Origin: Stenotrophomonas nitritireducens
GTDB taxonomy: Bacteria; Pseudomonadota; Gammaproteobacteria; Xanthomonadales; Xanthomonadaceae
Assembly: GCF_001700965.1 (NCBI RefSeq)
Contig: NZ_CP016756.1
Coordinates: 2,532,501-2,596,500 of the forward strand
Length of the DNA: 64,000 bases
Direction of reading: 5' to 3'
Part shown: positions 1 to 8,963 of the stretch, in pieces
Layout of the letters: every line of letters begins with the position of its first letter
How positions within the stretch are numbered: the first letter of the stretch is position 1
Made by a program: the position numbers and the translations under genes
The notes under the pieces: model-generated
The model's database searches: none
What the model was told of the DNA's origin: nothing
Seen by the model: the letters and a program-made list of their open reading frames with translations, nothing else

Positions 1-528
1 GCGGTGCTGGCGGCGTCGTGCGCGCTGCTGTGGTGGCTGGGCGGCTCGGTGTGGGCCTGGATGCTGTTGCTGGCCCCGCCGGTGGTGTTCCCGTTGCTGG
101 TGGCCTGGGGCTTCGCCCGCTCCCTGCTGCCTGGGCAGGTCCCGCTGATCACCCGCATCGTGCGCGCGCTGTATGCGCGTGCCGGGATGCCGCTGACGGC
201 GCCGCTGGAGCGTTACAGCCGGCGCCTGAGTGCCGCCTGGGCGGGCGTGCTGGTGGTGCTGGCGCTGATCAACCTGGGCCTGGCGATGAGCGCCGTGCCG
301 GATGGCCTGCTGGCTGCGTTCGGCGTCCAGCCGTGGTGGCCGGTGACCCATGAACAATGGTCCTGGTGCGCCAACATCGCCGATTGGGGGCTGATCGGCG
401 GCTTTTTCGCGCTGGAGTATGCGGTGCGTTCGCGGCTGTTTCCGCAGCGCCCGTACCGCAATGCCTGGGATTTCATGCGCCAGATGGGCCAGCTGGGCCC
501 GGCGTTCTGGCGCGACCTGCTGCGCTGA
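1..528 (+). CDS. Aryl-polyene cluster integral membrane protein (COG4648-like), 5' end outside window
   Basis: The reading frame is open from base 1, so the gene starts upstream of the window; about 175 codons are visible. The protein is very hydrophobic, with at least three membrane segments (near visible residues 5-40, 75-100 and 120-140), and ends in a basic-aromatic cytoplasmic-looking tail (YRNAWDFMRQMGQLGPAFW). Predicted membrane proteins of this size recur in aryl-polyene and xanthomonadin gene clusters, and the next six genes fit that setting. The family assignment rests on context and hydropathy, not on a diagnostic motif, and its biochemical role is not known. It lies 51 bases before the dehydratase gene, probably in the same operon. 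Confidence 0.6.
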   Translation, partial: AVLAASCALLWWLGGSVWAWMLLLAPPVVFPLLVAWGFARSLLPGQVPLITRIVRALYARAGMPLTAPLERYSRRLSAAWAGVLVVLALINLGLAMSAVPDGLLAAFGVQPWWPVTHEQWSWCANIADWGLIGGFFALEYAVRSRLFPQRPYRNAWDFMRQMGQLGPAFWRDLLR

Positions 529-579
529 CACGCAGCGCTGCCGGTATCCTGTCGCCCAAATTTGCGGATATAGCACGCC

Positions 580-879
580 ATGCGCTTCACCATTCCTTCC
601 GACCACCCCTGTTTACCCGGGCACTTCCCGGGCAGGCCGCTGGTGCCCGGGGTGGTGTTGCTGGAGCAGGTGCTGCTGGCGGTCGCCGCCGAGACCGGGC
701 AGGCCATCGGCGCCCTGCGCCTGCCGCAGGTCAAATTCATGGCGCCGTTGCTGCCCGATGAGGAGGCAAGGGTGGAGCTGGAAGGCCAGGCGCCGCGCTG
801 GAAGTTCCGCGTGCTGCGTGCAGAGCAGCTGCTGGTGCGCGGTGAGCTGGTGCTGGCCGGGGCTGGTCTGCCGGCATGA
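580..879 (+). CDS. FabZ/ApeI-like 3-hydroxyacyl-ACP dehydratase (hotdog fold)
   Basis: A 99-residue single hotdog domain. The segment DHPCLPGHFPGRPLVPGV at residues 8-25, followed by LLEQ, matches the FabZ/FabA dehydratase signature, with a histidine and a glutamate in the expected active-site positions. It would dehydrate 3-hydroxyacyl-ACP during assembly of the polyene chain. It is shorter than housekeeping FabZ (about 150 residues), as is usual for the ApeI-type subunit of aryl-polyene clusters, which in Escherichia coli works with ApeP; an ApeP-like gene lies at 4738-5169. The stop overlaps the next start by four bases (ATGA), so the two genes are translationally coupled. Confidence 0.8.
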   Translation: MRFTIPSDHPCLPGHFPGRPLVPGVVLLEQVLLAVAAETGQAIGALRLPQVKFMAPLLPDEEARVELEGQAPRWKFRVLRAEQLLVRGELVLAGAGLPA

Positions 880-1850
880 ACGACACCGACTGGAAACATC
901 GCCCCGAGGGCGGCGGGCGCTTTGCGGTCCGTCTGATCGGCGGCATTGCCCGCCATGGCGGGCGCGGCATCGCCCGTGCCTGCCTGTATCCGATCACCCT
1001 GTACTTCTTTTGCGTGCGCGGCGCCGAGCGGCGCGCCTCGCGCGACTACCTGCAGCGCCTCCGGGGCCACCGCGTGGGCGCCTGGCAGGTGGCCCGGCAT
1101 ATCCACACCTTTGCCGCCACCATTCTTGACCGGGTGTTTCTGCTGGCCGGCCGTACCGCGCTGTTCGATATCCGCAGCAGTGGCACCGAGCCGCTGCTGC
1201 AGCTGCTGGACGAAGGCCGCGGCGTGCTGGTGTTCGGCTCCCACCTGGGCAGTTTTGATGCCCTGCGGGTGCTTGCCAGGATGCGCCCGGACCTGAAGCT
1301 GCGGGTGCTGATGGACCGCTCGCACAACGCCGCCATCACCGAGCTGTTGGCCGAACTCGACCCCAGGCTTGCGGACTGCATCATCGATGCGGGGCAGGAC
1401 GGCACCGCGGTCGTGCTGGCCATCCAGCACGCGCTGCAGGAAGGTGCGATGGTGGCCCTGCTGGTGGATCGGGCGCGGCCCGGCGAGCCCAGCATCGCCG
1501 CGCCGCTGCTGGGTGCCGATGCCGCGTTTCCCGCCGCGCCATGGCTGATCGCCAGTGCGCTGAAGGCCCCGGTGATGCTGGCATTCGGCCTGTATCGCGG
1601 TGGCAACCGCTATGACCTGCGCTTCGAATCGTTTGCCGAGGTGGTGGATATCCCACGCCCCCGCCGTACCGAACTGTTGTCCGCGCTTATCCACCGTTAT
1701 GCCGGCAGGCTGGAGCATCACCTGCGGCAGGCCCCCAACAACTGGTTCAATTTCTATGATTTCTGGCATTCCCAAGCTCCTGCGGCAGCGGCTCGCCGGC
1801 CTGCTGACCGCCCTGCTGATCAGCAGCCCGGCCCTGGCCAGCGGCATTGA
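876..1850 (+). CDS. LpxL/HtrB-type lysophospholipid acyltransferase of the pigment cluster
   Basis: A 324-residue protein of the lipid A biosynthesis acyltransferase family. The catalytic HX4D box is visible as SHLGSFD near residue 125, and a conserved MDRS block follows (DRSHNAAI). A basic N-terminus precedes a hydrophobic segment typical of an inner-membrane anchored enzyme. In aryl-polyene and xanthomonadin clusters such acyltransferases are thought to transfer the polyene acyl chain to a lipid or glycolipid acceptor. It starts inside the dehydratase stop (ATGA overlap), and its 3' end overlaps the next gene by about 95 bases. The exact acceptor is inferred, not shown. Confidence 0.82.
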   Translation: MNDTDWKHRPEGGGRFAVRLIGGIARHGGRGIARACLYPITLYFFCVRGAERRASRDYLQRLRGHRVGAWQVARHIHTFAATILDRVFLLAGRTALFDIRSSGTEPLLQLLDEGRGVLVFGSHLGSFDALRVLARMRPDLKLRVLMDRSHNAAITELLAELDPRLADCIIDAGQDGTAVVLAIQHALQEGAMVALLVDRARPGEPSIAAPLLGADAAFPAAPWLIASALKAPVMLAFGLYRGGNRYDLRFESFAEVVDIPRPRRTELLSALIHRYAGRLEHHLRQAPNNWFNFYDFWHSQAPAAAARRPADRPADQQPGPGQRH

Positions 1851-2415
1851 TGCGGCCTGGATCCTGCGCCAACTGGCGCAGCCGGCGCCAAGCCAGACCA
1901 ACTTCGTCGAGCTGCGGGGCTCGGCACTGCTGAAGGAACCGCTTCGGGTGGAAGGCCAATACCGCCGCCCCGATGCCGGCACCCTGGTGCGCGAGGTGCG
2001 CGCGCCGTATGCCGAAACCACCACCATTGCCAATGGCCAGGTCAGCATTGCCCGTGCCGGCAAGCCGCCGCGGGTATTCGCGCTGCAGCGGGTGCCCGAG
2101 CTTGCCGATCTGCAGGCCAGCTTTGGCGCCATGCTGTCCGGTGACCTGGCCGCGCTTGAACAGAGCTACCGGCTGCAGGCCTCGGGCAGCGCACAACACT
2201 GGCAGCTGCAACTCACGCCCAAGGCCGATGCCTTGGCCCGGCGCGTACGTGCGGTGACCCTGCATGGACAGAACGCGGAACTGCGCTGCATTGAAACCCA
2301 GCCAGCCAAAGGCGATGTGCAACGCACACTGCTGGGCGGCGCCGCCACGGCTGCGGCCACTGTGACGCAAGCCGCTGCACTGAACGGCCTGTGCGCTGCC
2401 GGTGCCACGCCTTGA
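1756..2415 (+). CDS. LolA-like outer-membrane lipoprotein carrier protein of the pigment cluster
   Basis: A 219-residue protein. The start at ATG 1756 gives a convincing Sec signal peptide (MISGIPKLLRQRLAG, then a hydrophobic stretch ending SSPALASG), although this start lies 95 bases inside the upstream gene. The mature part has the LolA-like pattern of a hydrophobic beta half-barrel (VELRGSALLKEPLRVEGQYRRPDAGTL). LolA-like proteins are regular members of aryl-polyene clusters and are thought to ferry the pigment-lipid through the periplasm. The gene ends with TTGA, overlapping the likely TTG start of the MMPL exporter, which fits a carrier-exporter partnership. Confidence 0.75.
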   Translation: MISGIPKLLRQRLAGLLTALLISSPALASGIDAAWILRQLAQPAPSQTNFVELRGSALLKEPLRVEGQYRRPDAGTLVREVRAPYAETTTIANGQVSIARAGKPPRVFALQRVPELADLQASFGAMLSGDLAALEQSYRLQASGSAQHWQLQLTPKADALARRVRAVTLHGQNAELRCIETQPAKGDVQRTLLGGAATAAATVTQAAALNGLCAAGATP

Positions 2416-4751
2416 AGCTGACTTCCACCGGCCGCATCGGCCTTGCCATTGTCTGGTTGCTGCTGCTCGGCGTGCTGGGCATGTGGGTCAGCAGCCGCAT
2501 CCAGGTCAGTGGCGACCTGCGCAAGTTCATGCCCGATGCGCGCACGCCGGCGCAGAAGCTGCTGCTGGACGAGCTGGGTGAAGGCCCCGGCGCGCGCCTG
2601 TTGCTGGTGGCGCTGTCCGGCGCCGCACCCGAGCAGCTGGCGCAGCAATCGCGCGCATTGCGTGAGGCCCTGGCCAGCGATGCCCAGTTCGAGCTGGTCG
2701 CCAATGGCGAGCAGGCCGGGCTGGAGGCGTTTCCGGAGCAGCTGCTGCCGTATCGCTACCTGATCGATGCATTGCCGGCGGATGCGTTTTCCAGCGCCAC
2801 CCTGGGCGAGGAACTGCAGGCACGCCTGCAGGACCTGGGTTCACCTGCCGGTGGCCTGATCGAGCCGCTGCTGCCCTCCGATCCCACCCTGCAGGTGCTG
2901 CGCGTGGCCGAAGCGCTGCAGCCGGCCAACGCGCCGCAGCGTATCGACGATGTGTGGTTCGACCGCGCCGGCAAGCAGGCCCTGCTGCTGGTGCAGACCC
3001 ATGCCGCAGGCTTTGATCCCGGCGCGCAGCAGTTGGCAGTGGACACCATCAACGGCAGCTTCACCGCAATTGCCGGTGACAGCGGCAGCCGCATCGAACT
3101 CAGTGGCCCGGGCGCGTTCTCGGTGAAGATCGGCAACCGCACCGCCAGCGAGGCCGGCATGATCGGCACGCTGGACACCATCGGCATGATCCTGCTGCTG
3201 TGGTTTGCCTACCGCAGTTGGAAGATGCCGATCCTCGGCTTCCTGCCGCTGGCCAGCGCCGGCCTTGCCGGCCTGTGCGCGGTGGCGCTGGGCTTTGATG
3301 GCGTGCACGGCATCACCATCGCCTTTGGCTTCACCCTGATCGGCGTGGTGCAGGATTACCCCATCCATTTCTTCAGCCACCAGCGGCCGGGCCGCTCGGC
3401 GTGGGACAACGTGCGCGCGCTGTGGCCGACCTTGGGCACTGGTGTGATCGCGACCTGCATCGCCTATTTGACCTTCCTGTTCTCCGGCGTGGATGGCTTG
3501 AAGCAGCTGTCGGTGTTCACCATCACCGCGCTGGCCACGGCCGCATTGGCCACGCGTTACCTGCTGCCGGCGCTGATCGATCCGGCCACGCGTGATTTCG
3601 CCGATTCCGTGCGGTTGGCGCGTCTGTGGCAGCACACCCAGCGGCTGCCACGGCCGCGCTGGTCGTTGGCGGTGCTCGCCGGCCTGGCGCTGGCGGTGAT
3701 GGCGCTGGCGCCCGGCGCGTTCTGGCAGAACGATCTGGGCCGGCTGACGCCAGTGGATCCGCAGGATCTGGCGCGCGATGCGCAGCTGCGCAGTGAGCTG
3801 GGGGCGCCGGACGTGCGATACCTGATCACCGTGCGCGGCGATGACGCGCAGTCCGCACTGGCCGCCAGCGAGCAGCTGCGGCCTGCGCTGGACGCGCTGG
3901 TCGCCAATGGCGAGCTGGAGCGTTACGACATGGCGGCGCGTTATCTGCCCAGCGCGGCCACCCAGCGCCAACGCCAACAGCAGCTGCCCGACGAGGCGAG
4001 CTTGCGTGCGGCATTGGCCAGCGCGGTGGCAGGCACGCCGTTCATCGATGATGCCTTCGCACCCTTCGTCGCCGACGTGATGCGCGCGCGCACTGCGCCA
4101 CCGCTGCAGCCCGCCGACCTGCACGGCACGCCGCTGGCCACCGCAGTCGACGGCCTGCTGGTGCAGGGCGAGGACCATGCCATCGCACTGGTCTCGCTCA
4201 GTGGCCTGCGCGACGTGGCCGCAGTTGCAAGCACCGCACGCCTGCATGGCGCGCAGCTGCTGGACATGAAACAGGCCTCCGAATCGCTGGTGGCCGACTA
4301 TCGCAGCCGTGTGCTGCTGGCGCTGGCCGTTGCCGTGCTGCTGCTGGCGCTGACCGTGGGCATCGCATTGCGCTCACCACGACGGGTGCTGCGGGTACTG
4401 CTGCCGATGCTGCTGACCACCTTGCTGGTGCTGGCGGTACTGCGCGGGCTGGGCGTGGAATTGAACCTGTTCCATCTGATTGGTCTGATCCTGGCTGCCG
4501 GGCTTGGCCTGGACTACGGCCTGTTCTTCGAGCATGCCGGCGACAGCCATGCCGACCAGCTGCGCACGCTGCACGGCCTGCTGGTGTGCAGCGTGATGAC
4601 GCTGCTGGTGTTCAGCCTGCTTGGTCTTTCATCGATCCCGGTGCTGCGTGCGATCGGCAGCACGGTGGCGCTGGGCGTGGTCTGCAATTTCGTATTGGCC
4701 TTGTTGATATCGCGGCATCCGCTGCAGGAGGGTGGCAATGCTGGGGCGTGA
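2412..4751 (+). CDS. MMPL/RND-type exporter of the pigment cluster
   Basis: About 779 residues with RND half-transporter topology repeated twice. There is an N-terminal membrane anchor, a large periplasmic loop (roughly residues 40-240), a block of five to six helices (TIGMILLLWFAYRSW onward), a second periplasmic loop, and a second helix block (VLLALAVAVLLLALTV onward). This is the COG4258/MMPL exporter type found in aryl-polyene and xanthomonadin clusters, predicted to move the lipid-linked pigment out of the inner membrane. TTG 2412 is chosen because TTGA overlaps the LolA-like stop. GTG 2391 in the same frame is an alternative. The gene's end overlaps the next start region. Confidence 0.85.
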   Translation: MKLTSTGRIGLAIVWLLLLGVLGMWVSSRIQVSGDLRKFMPDARTPAQKLLLDELGEGPGARLLLVALSGAAPEQLAQQSRALREALASDAQFELVANGEQAGLEAFPEQLLPYRYLIDALPADAFSSATLGEELQARLQDLGSPAGGLIEPLLPSDPTLQVLRVAEALQPANAPQRIDDVWFDRAGKQALLLVQTHAAGFDPGAQQLAVDTINGSFTAIAGDSGSRIELSGPGAFSVKIGNRTASEAGMIGTLDTIGMILLLWFAYRSWKMPILGFLPLASAGLAGLCAVALGFDGVHGITIAFGFTLIGVVQDYPIHFFSHQRPGRSAWDNVRALWPTLGTGVIATCIAYLTFLFSGVDGLKQLSVFTITALATAALATRYLLPALIDPATRDFADSVRLARLWQHTQRLPRPRWSLAVLAGLALAVMALAPGAFWQNDLGRLTPVDPQDLARDAQLRSELGAPDVRYLITVRGDDAQSALAASEQLRPALDALVANGELERYDMAARYLPSAATQRQRQQQLPDEASLRAALASAVAGTPFIDDAFAPFVADVMRARTAPPLQPADLHGTPLATAVDGLLVQGEDHAIALVSLSGLRDVAAVASTARLHGAQLLDMKQASESLVADYRSRVLLALAVAVLLLALTVGIALRSPRRVLRVLLPMLLTTLLVLAVLRGLGVELNLFHLIGLILAAGLGLDYGLFFEHAGDSHADQLRTLHGLLVCSVMTLLVFSLLGLSSIPVLRAIGSTVALGVVCNFVLALLISRHPLQEGGNAGA

Positions 4752-5169
4752 GCAAATCCTGCAATTGGTCCCGCACCAGGGCGGCATGTGCCTGTGGGAC
4801 GAAGTAGTGGACTGGTCGGCGCAGGACATCGTGCTGCGGGCCTATAACCACCGCGATCCGCAGCATCCCCTGCGCTGCGACAACCAGCTGCGTGCCATCC
4901 ACCTGTGCGAGTACGGTGCGCAGGCGATGGCCGTGCACGGTGGCCTGCGCGGCCGCGAACACGGCGGCGCGGTGCGGCCGGGCGTGCTGGTGGCGCTGCG
5001 TGATGTGCAGCTGCACGTGGCCCGCATCGATGACCTGCCCGATGCGCTGGAGGTCAGCTCGCAGGTGCTGGTGGAAGGCGAGGGCAGCCAGCAATACGCC
5101 TTCCGCATCCATCATCGCGGGCAGCTGCTGGCCGAGGGGCGTGCGGCGGTGATGCTGCAGTTGCCGTGA
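4738..5169 (+). CDS. ApeP-like 3-hydroxyacyl-ACP dehydratase (COG4706)
   Basis: A 143-residue hotdog protein with the ApeP-type beginning (REQILQLVPHQGGMCLWDEV), where the PHQ histidine corresponds to the expected catalytic position, and the conserved block IHLCEYGAQAMAVHGGL. ATG 4738 is favoured by a strong Shine-Dalgarno AGGAGGG at 4726-4732, which lies within the 3' end of the MMPL gene. It is the second dehydratase of the cluster. ApeP works with ApeI in E. coli aryl-polyene synthesis, and the two dehydratase genes here would be the matching pair. Confidence 0.8.
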   Translation: MLGREQILQLVPHQGGMCLWDEVVDWSAQDIVLRAYNHRDPQHPLRCDNQLRAIHLCEYGAQAMAVHGGLRGREHGGAVRPGVLVALRDVQLHVARIDDLPDALEVSSQVLVEGEGSQQYAFRIHHRGQLLAEGRAAVMLQLP

Positions 5170-5202
5170 ACCTTCAATGAGACATAGCGGAGCAGACCAC
5201 GC

Positions 5203-5931
5203 ATGAGCAAGCAAAGACGCGCCCTGGTAACCGGCGGCAGTGGAGACCTTGGCGGAGCGATCTGCCAGAAGCTGGCTGCGGACGGCGCGCATGTGATCGT
5301 GCATGCCAACGCGAACCTGGCGCGTGCCGAGGCGGTGGTGGCGCAGATCCTTGCCGAGGGCGGCAGTGCGCAGGCGGTGGCCTTCGATGTCGCCGATGGC
5401 GGGGCGGTCGGCGCCGCGCTGGAAGCGCTGCTCGCCGATGGCCCAATCCAGATTGTGGTCAACAACGCCGGCATCCATGACGACGCACCGATGGCCGGCA
5501 TGGACGCGCAGCGCTGGCGGCGGGTGATCGACGTCAGCCTCAATGGTTTTTTCAACGTCACCCAGCCGTTGCTGCTGCCGATGGCACGTACCCGCTGGGG
5601 CCGCATCGTCAGCGTCTCCTCGGTGGCGGCGGTGCTGGGCAACCGCGGCCAGACCAACTACGCCGCCGCCAAGGCCGGCCTGCATGGCGCCAGCAAATCA
5701 TTGGCGCGGGAAATGGCCAGCCGCGGCATCAGCGTCAATGTGGTTGCGCCCGGTGTGATCGAAGGGCAGATGGCGGCCGATGCATTTCCGCCGGAGCTGA
5801 TCAAGCAGACCGTGCCGGCCGCACGCGCCGGCAAGCCGGAGGAAGTGGCTGCGCTGGTGGCATTCCTGTGCAGCGATGCGGCCGGCTACATCAACGGCCA
5901 GGTGATCGGCATCAACGGCGGCATGGGCTGA
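5203..5931 (+). CDS. FabG-type 3-oxoacyl-ACP reductase (ApeQ-like), SDR family
   Basis: A 242-residue classical short-chain dehydrogenase. The cofactor motif TGGSGDLGGAI (residues 10-20), the NNAG block, and the catalytic Ser-Tyr-Lys (SSVAAV then NYAAAKAG) are all present, and the C-terminus INGQVIGINGGMG is typical of FabG. It would reduce the 3-oxoacyl-ACP made by the ketosynthase of the cluster using NADPH. It is the last gene of the rightward pigment operon and converges on the glycosyltransferase gene only 10 bases away. Its location rather than sequence alone separates it from housekeeping FabG. Confidence 0.85.
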   Translation: MSKQRRALVTGGSGDLGGAICQKLAADGAHVIVHANANLARAEAVVAQILAEGGSAQAVAFDVADGGAVGAALEALLADGPIQIVVNNAGIHDDAPMAGMDAQRWRRVIDVSLNGFFNVTQPLLLPMARTRWGRIVSVSSVAAVLGNRGQTNYAAAKAGLHGASKSLAREMASRGISVNVVAPGVIEGQMAADAFPPELIKQTVPAARAGKPEEVAALVAFLCSDAAGYINGQVIGINGGMG

Positions 5932-5941
5932 GTGCGCTGAC

Positions 5942-6730
5942 TCAGCTGCCGGCGTCGGTGCTGTCGATGACCGGCGGATTGCGGCGGATGCTGCGGTAGA
6001 CGCGCCAGATATGGCCGTGGCGCAGGGCCAGCAGCACGATGTGGCTGGTGATGCGGTACAGGTCCTGCAGCGGTTTGAAGTGGCTGGGACGGAACTGCTC
6101 GTCGCTGTCGGCGGAGCTGTAGCGCGATTCGATCGGCACCGACACGCAGCGCGTGCCCAGCTGCCGCGCCGCCGAGATCACCACCTGCGCTTCGAACACG
6201 AAGCCTTCAGCGCTGATGTCGCGCAGGGCGATCACGCCGGCCGGGTAAAAACGCTGCCCGCTCTGGCTGTCGGCCACCTGGTAGTGCGTGCCCCAGGCGA
6301 TGCCCCAGTCGCCGAATTCGTTGGCCAGGCGCCGGTACAGGGGCTGCGAAGCGCGCTTGCGCAGGCGCGCACCGATGATGATGCAGCCCGGGTGGCGGTT
6401 GGCGCTGGCGAGCAGCCGCGGCAGGTCCGCGGCAACATGCTGGCCGTCGCCATCCAGGGTCAACACGCCCAGCAGGCCACGGCGGCTGGCTTCGGCAAAG
6501 CCGCTGCGCAACGCGTGGCCCTTGCCCATGCGCTGCGGGTGCCGCAGCACGCTGACCGGCAGGTCGGCGATGCAGGCGGCAGTGCGGTCGGTGGAGCCAT
6601 CGTCGACCACGATCACATGCGGGAAATACTGCAGCGCGCCTTCGACGACCTGGCGGATGCGCAGTTCTTCGTTAAGCGCCGGGATGACGACGGCGACGTT
6701 TTCCGGGGTGAGCAGGCGTGGCTCATTCAT
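5942..6730 (-). CDS. Family 2 glycosyltransferase of the pigment cluster
   Basis: A 262-residue GT-A fold glycosyltransferase. The N-terminus has VAVVIPALNEELRI and VVDDGSTDRT, the nucleotide-sugar signature, followed by LTLDGDGQH, the DXD-type metal site. No long C-terminal membrane domain is seen, so it resembles the dolichol-phosphate-mannose synthase-like branch. In xanthomonadin and aryl-polyene loci such an enzyme is thought to add a sugar to the polyene-lipid head. Its start overlaps the end of the upstream synthase gene by eight bases (ATGAATGA), so it is the last gene of a three-gene leftward operon. Confidence 0.8.
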   Translation of the reverse strand: MNEPRLLTPENVAVVIPALNEELRIRQVVEGALQYFPHVIVVDDGSTDRTAACIADLPVSVLRHPQRMGKGHALRSGFAEASRRGLLGVLTLDGDGQHVAADLPRLLASANRHPGCIIIGARLRKRASQPLYRRLANEFGDWGIAWGTHYQVADSQSGQRFYPAGVIALRDISAEGFVFEAQVVISAARQLGTRCVSVPIESRYSSADSDEQFRPSHFKPLQDLYRITSHIVLLALRHGHIWRVYRSIRRNPPVIDSTDAGS

Positions 6731-7526
6731 GGTGGATGCCGATCCTCAGCCATTGCGCGACGCCGGCGCGTAGCCACAGCGCCTGCTGGTCCATGGCCAG
6801 GGCTTCCAGCAACGGCAGCGCCGGGTGCATGGCGTTGTCGCCGAACAGCTGCCCAAGCGGGCCTTGTTCGTTGCGCTGCTCGGTTGCCGGCGGCGGCTGC
6901 GTGTGCACGCTGAGCTGCAGCGTGGGCAGGCCCACGCAGGCGCTGCGTGAGAGCACGAACGCGGCACCGAGCAGGCCGGTGCTGGGCGAAACCTCGGCTG
7001 CCGGGCCGCTGGCGTTGCCGTCATAGGCGACCAGCAGCACCGCTTCCTCGCCGGCGTGCAACTGCACCATGGCTTCGAGCAGGCCCTGCGCAAAGCTGTA
7101 GCTGCCGGCGCTGATCGCGGTGGCGGCGACATGCGCGCCTGCACCGATGGTCCAGTAGCCGGCGGCGGCGTTGTGTACCGAATTGTGGAATTTTGTGGGC
7201 GAGATCGCAGCCGGGTCGATAGCCAGCGTGGCGCACATGTAATCGGTGATGGTCAGCTCACCGTGGGTGGAGGTGAACACCGCCGGCAGCACGGCCGGTG
7301 CACGGTCGGCGGCCTGGCAGGCGGCCAGCGCCGCTTCCAGTGCGACCGCCACGGTGCCGGGCGCGCGGCGCCGCTCGTTGGCCGCCAGCAACTGCGGCGA
7401 AGGGCGCGCCGGCGGATCGAGCGGGCGTTCACCCTTGCGCATCCAGGCGCAGGCGCTGTCCCAGTCGGGCAGGCCGCTGCCCCAGAAACCAATACCTTCC
7501 AGCGTTGCTTCCAGCATCTGCGTCAT
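6723..7526 (-). CDS. Chain-length-factor-like beta-ketoacyl synthase homologue (ApeC-like)
   Basis: A 267-residue thiolase-fold protein resembling the N-terminal half of a ketosynthase. Aligned by eye with the neighbouring ketosynthase, the nucleophile cysteine of ATACSSS is replaced (ATAISAGS), so it should not condense acyl chains itself. This is the expected feature of a chain-length-factor-type partner, which usually forms a heterodimer with the active ketosynthase. The conserved block FHNSVHNAAAGYW is typical of the short aryl-polyene version. It starts within the ketosynthase stop (ATGA overlap) and overlaps the glycosyltransferase start by eight bases. The heterodimer role is inferred from family and gene order. 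Confidence 0.78.
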   Translation of the reverse strand: MTQMLEATLEGIGFWGSGLPDWDSACAWMRKGERPLDPPARPSPQLLAANERRRAPGTVAVALEAALAACQAADRAPAVLPAVFTSTHGELTITDYMCATLAIDPAAISPTKFHNSVHNAAAGYWTIGAGAHVAATAISAGSYSFAQGLLEAMVQLHAGEEAVLLVAYDGNASGPAAEVSPSTGLLGAAFVLSRSACVGLPTLQLSVHTQPPPATEQRNEQGPLGQLFGDNAMHPALPLLEALAMDQQALWLRAGVAQWLRIGIHHE

Positions 7527-8758
7527 CCTGCCCTGCCAAACACCAGCGAGCAGTTGTTGCCGCCGAAGCCAAAGGAATTGTTCATTGCGTAATCGATCTG
7601 CGCCTGCGCGTTTTCAAAACGGATCTGCGGGCCGCAGGCGGGATCGGGTATCTCGCTGTTGAGCGTGCCCGGCAACAGGCCATCGCTCAGCGCCAGCAGT
7701 GCGAACACCGATTCGACGATGCCGGCCGCGCCCAGGGTGTGGCCGGTCCAGCCCTTGGTCGAGCTTGCATGCAAGGTGGCGGGAAACAGCGCGGCCACCG
7801 CTGCGGCCTCGATGCTGTCGTTGGCCGGGGTCGAGGTGCCATGCAGGTTCAGGTAACCCACCGCGCCGGCGTCGATGCCGGCGCGCTGCAGCGCGGCCTG
7901 CATGGCCAGGCGTGCGCCCAGGCCTTGCGGATGGGGCGCGGACATATGGTGCGCGTCGCTGGATTCGCCATAGCCCGACAACTGCAGCGGCGTGGCCGGG
8001 CCTGCGCCGGCACGTTCCAGCACCGCGTAGCCGCCGGCTTCCCCCAGCGACAGGCCGACCCGGCGCGCATCGAAGGGCTGGCAAGGGGTAGGTGCCACCA
8101 GCTGCAGGGCGTTGAAACCGAACAACACGCTGCCGCACAGGGTGTCCACGCCGCCGACCAGGGCGGCATCGGCCAGCCCGGCGTTGATCAACCGCGCGGC
8201 CTGCGCGAAGACCTTGGCGCTCGAGGAACAGGCGGTGGCGACGGTCACGCAGGGGCCGCCGAGGCCGGTGGCCGCCTGCACGAAATCGCCCAGCGAATGC
8301 GGGGTATGAATGCGCGGGCGCTTGAGTGCCTGCGGAAAATGCAGGCTGCCATCGGCAGCGGTTTCCAGCTGGGTATAGGCTTCTTCGGTTGCGCCGATAC
8401 TGGACGTGGAGGTGCCCATGACCACCGCCACGCGGTCGGCGCCGTGACGCATGCGCACCTGCTGCACGGCCGCCAGCACGTCGTCCTGCTGCAGCGCGTG
8501 CCACGCCAAGAGGTTGTTCCTGGAAGAGAATTCCGCAAGTTCCGGCGGCAGTTCCAGGTGGTCCAGGGCGTCCACCCGGCCGATCCAGCAGGCCAGCGAC
8601 GCGTCGCCGAAGTCATTCGGTCGCAGCCCGCTGCGCTGTTCACGCAGCGCCTGCCGTTGTGCGTCCAGCCCCGCACCCAGCGCCGTGGTGGCGGAATGGG
8701 CCAGGATGTTCAGCGGCGCCAGGCGCGGCGGTGATGCAGATGTCACGGCATCTTCCAT
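7523..8758 (-). CDS. Beta-ketoacyl-ACP synthase of the pigment cluster
   Basis: A 411-residue condensing enzyme with the full catalytic triad: cysteine in TVATACSSSAKVF, histidine in LNLHGTSTPAND, and histidine in KGWTGHTLGAAG. The C-terminal NNSFGFGGNNCSLVF is the usual ketosynthase end motif. It would elongate the aryl-polyene chain with malonyl-ACP. The start at ATG 8758 (MEDAVTSASPP) is preferred over an upstream ATG because the extra 26 residues do not look like ketosynthase sequence. It is first in the leftward operon with the chain-length-factor and glycosyltransferase genes. The promoter should lie in the 205-base gap to ycgL. Confidence 0.85.
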   Translation of the reverse strand: MEDAVTSASPPRLAPLNILAHSATTALGAGLDAQRQALREQRSGLRPNDFGDASLACWIGRVDALDHLELPPELAEFSSRNNLLAWHALQQDDVLAAVQQVRMRHGADRVAVVMGTSTSSIGATEEAYTQLETAADGSLHFPQALKRPRIHTPHSLGDFVQAATGLGGPCVTVATACSSSAKVFAQAARLINAGLADAALVGGVDTLCGSVLFGFNALQLVAPTPCQPFDARRVGLSLGEAGGYAVLERAGAGPATPLQLSGYGESSDAHHMSAPHPQGLGARLAMQAALQRAGIDAGAVGYLNLHGTSTPANDSIEAAAVAALFPATLHASSTKGWTGHTLGAAGIVESVFALLALSDGLLPGTLNSEIPDPACGPQIRFENAQAQIDYAMNNSFGFGGNNCSLVFGRAG

Positions 8759-8963
8759 GGGTTCGACGGGGCGCGAGTATATCGGCAGGCGGCAGCCAGG
8801 CCATCGGACAATCGGCGGGTGGGGCCGTATGTCCACAAAATCTTGATGTAAATGAATGTATAAGGACCCTGCGAATTCATTTGCTTGTTGACGCTCCGCC
8901 TTTCAACAGCGCCGGATTTCCGACACAATCTCCGACTCCCGATGCAGGGCCAAGCCCGCTGGC

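Noticed and set aside
213..2132. A 639-codon leftward open frame opposite the pigment genes
   Set aside because: It is antisense to recognised genes, crosses several gene borders and has no family-like sequence; long antisense frames are expected in GC-rich DNA.
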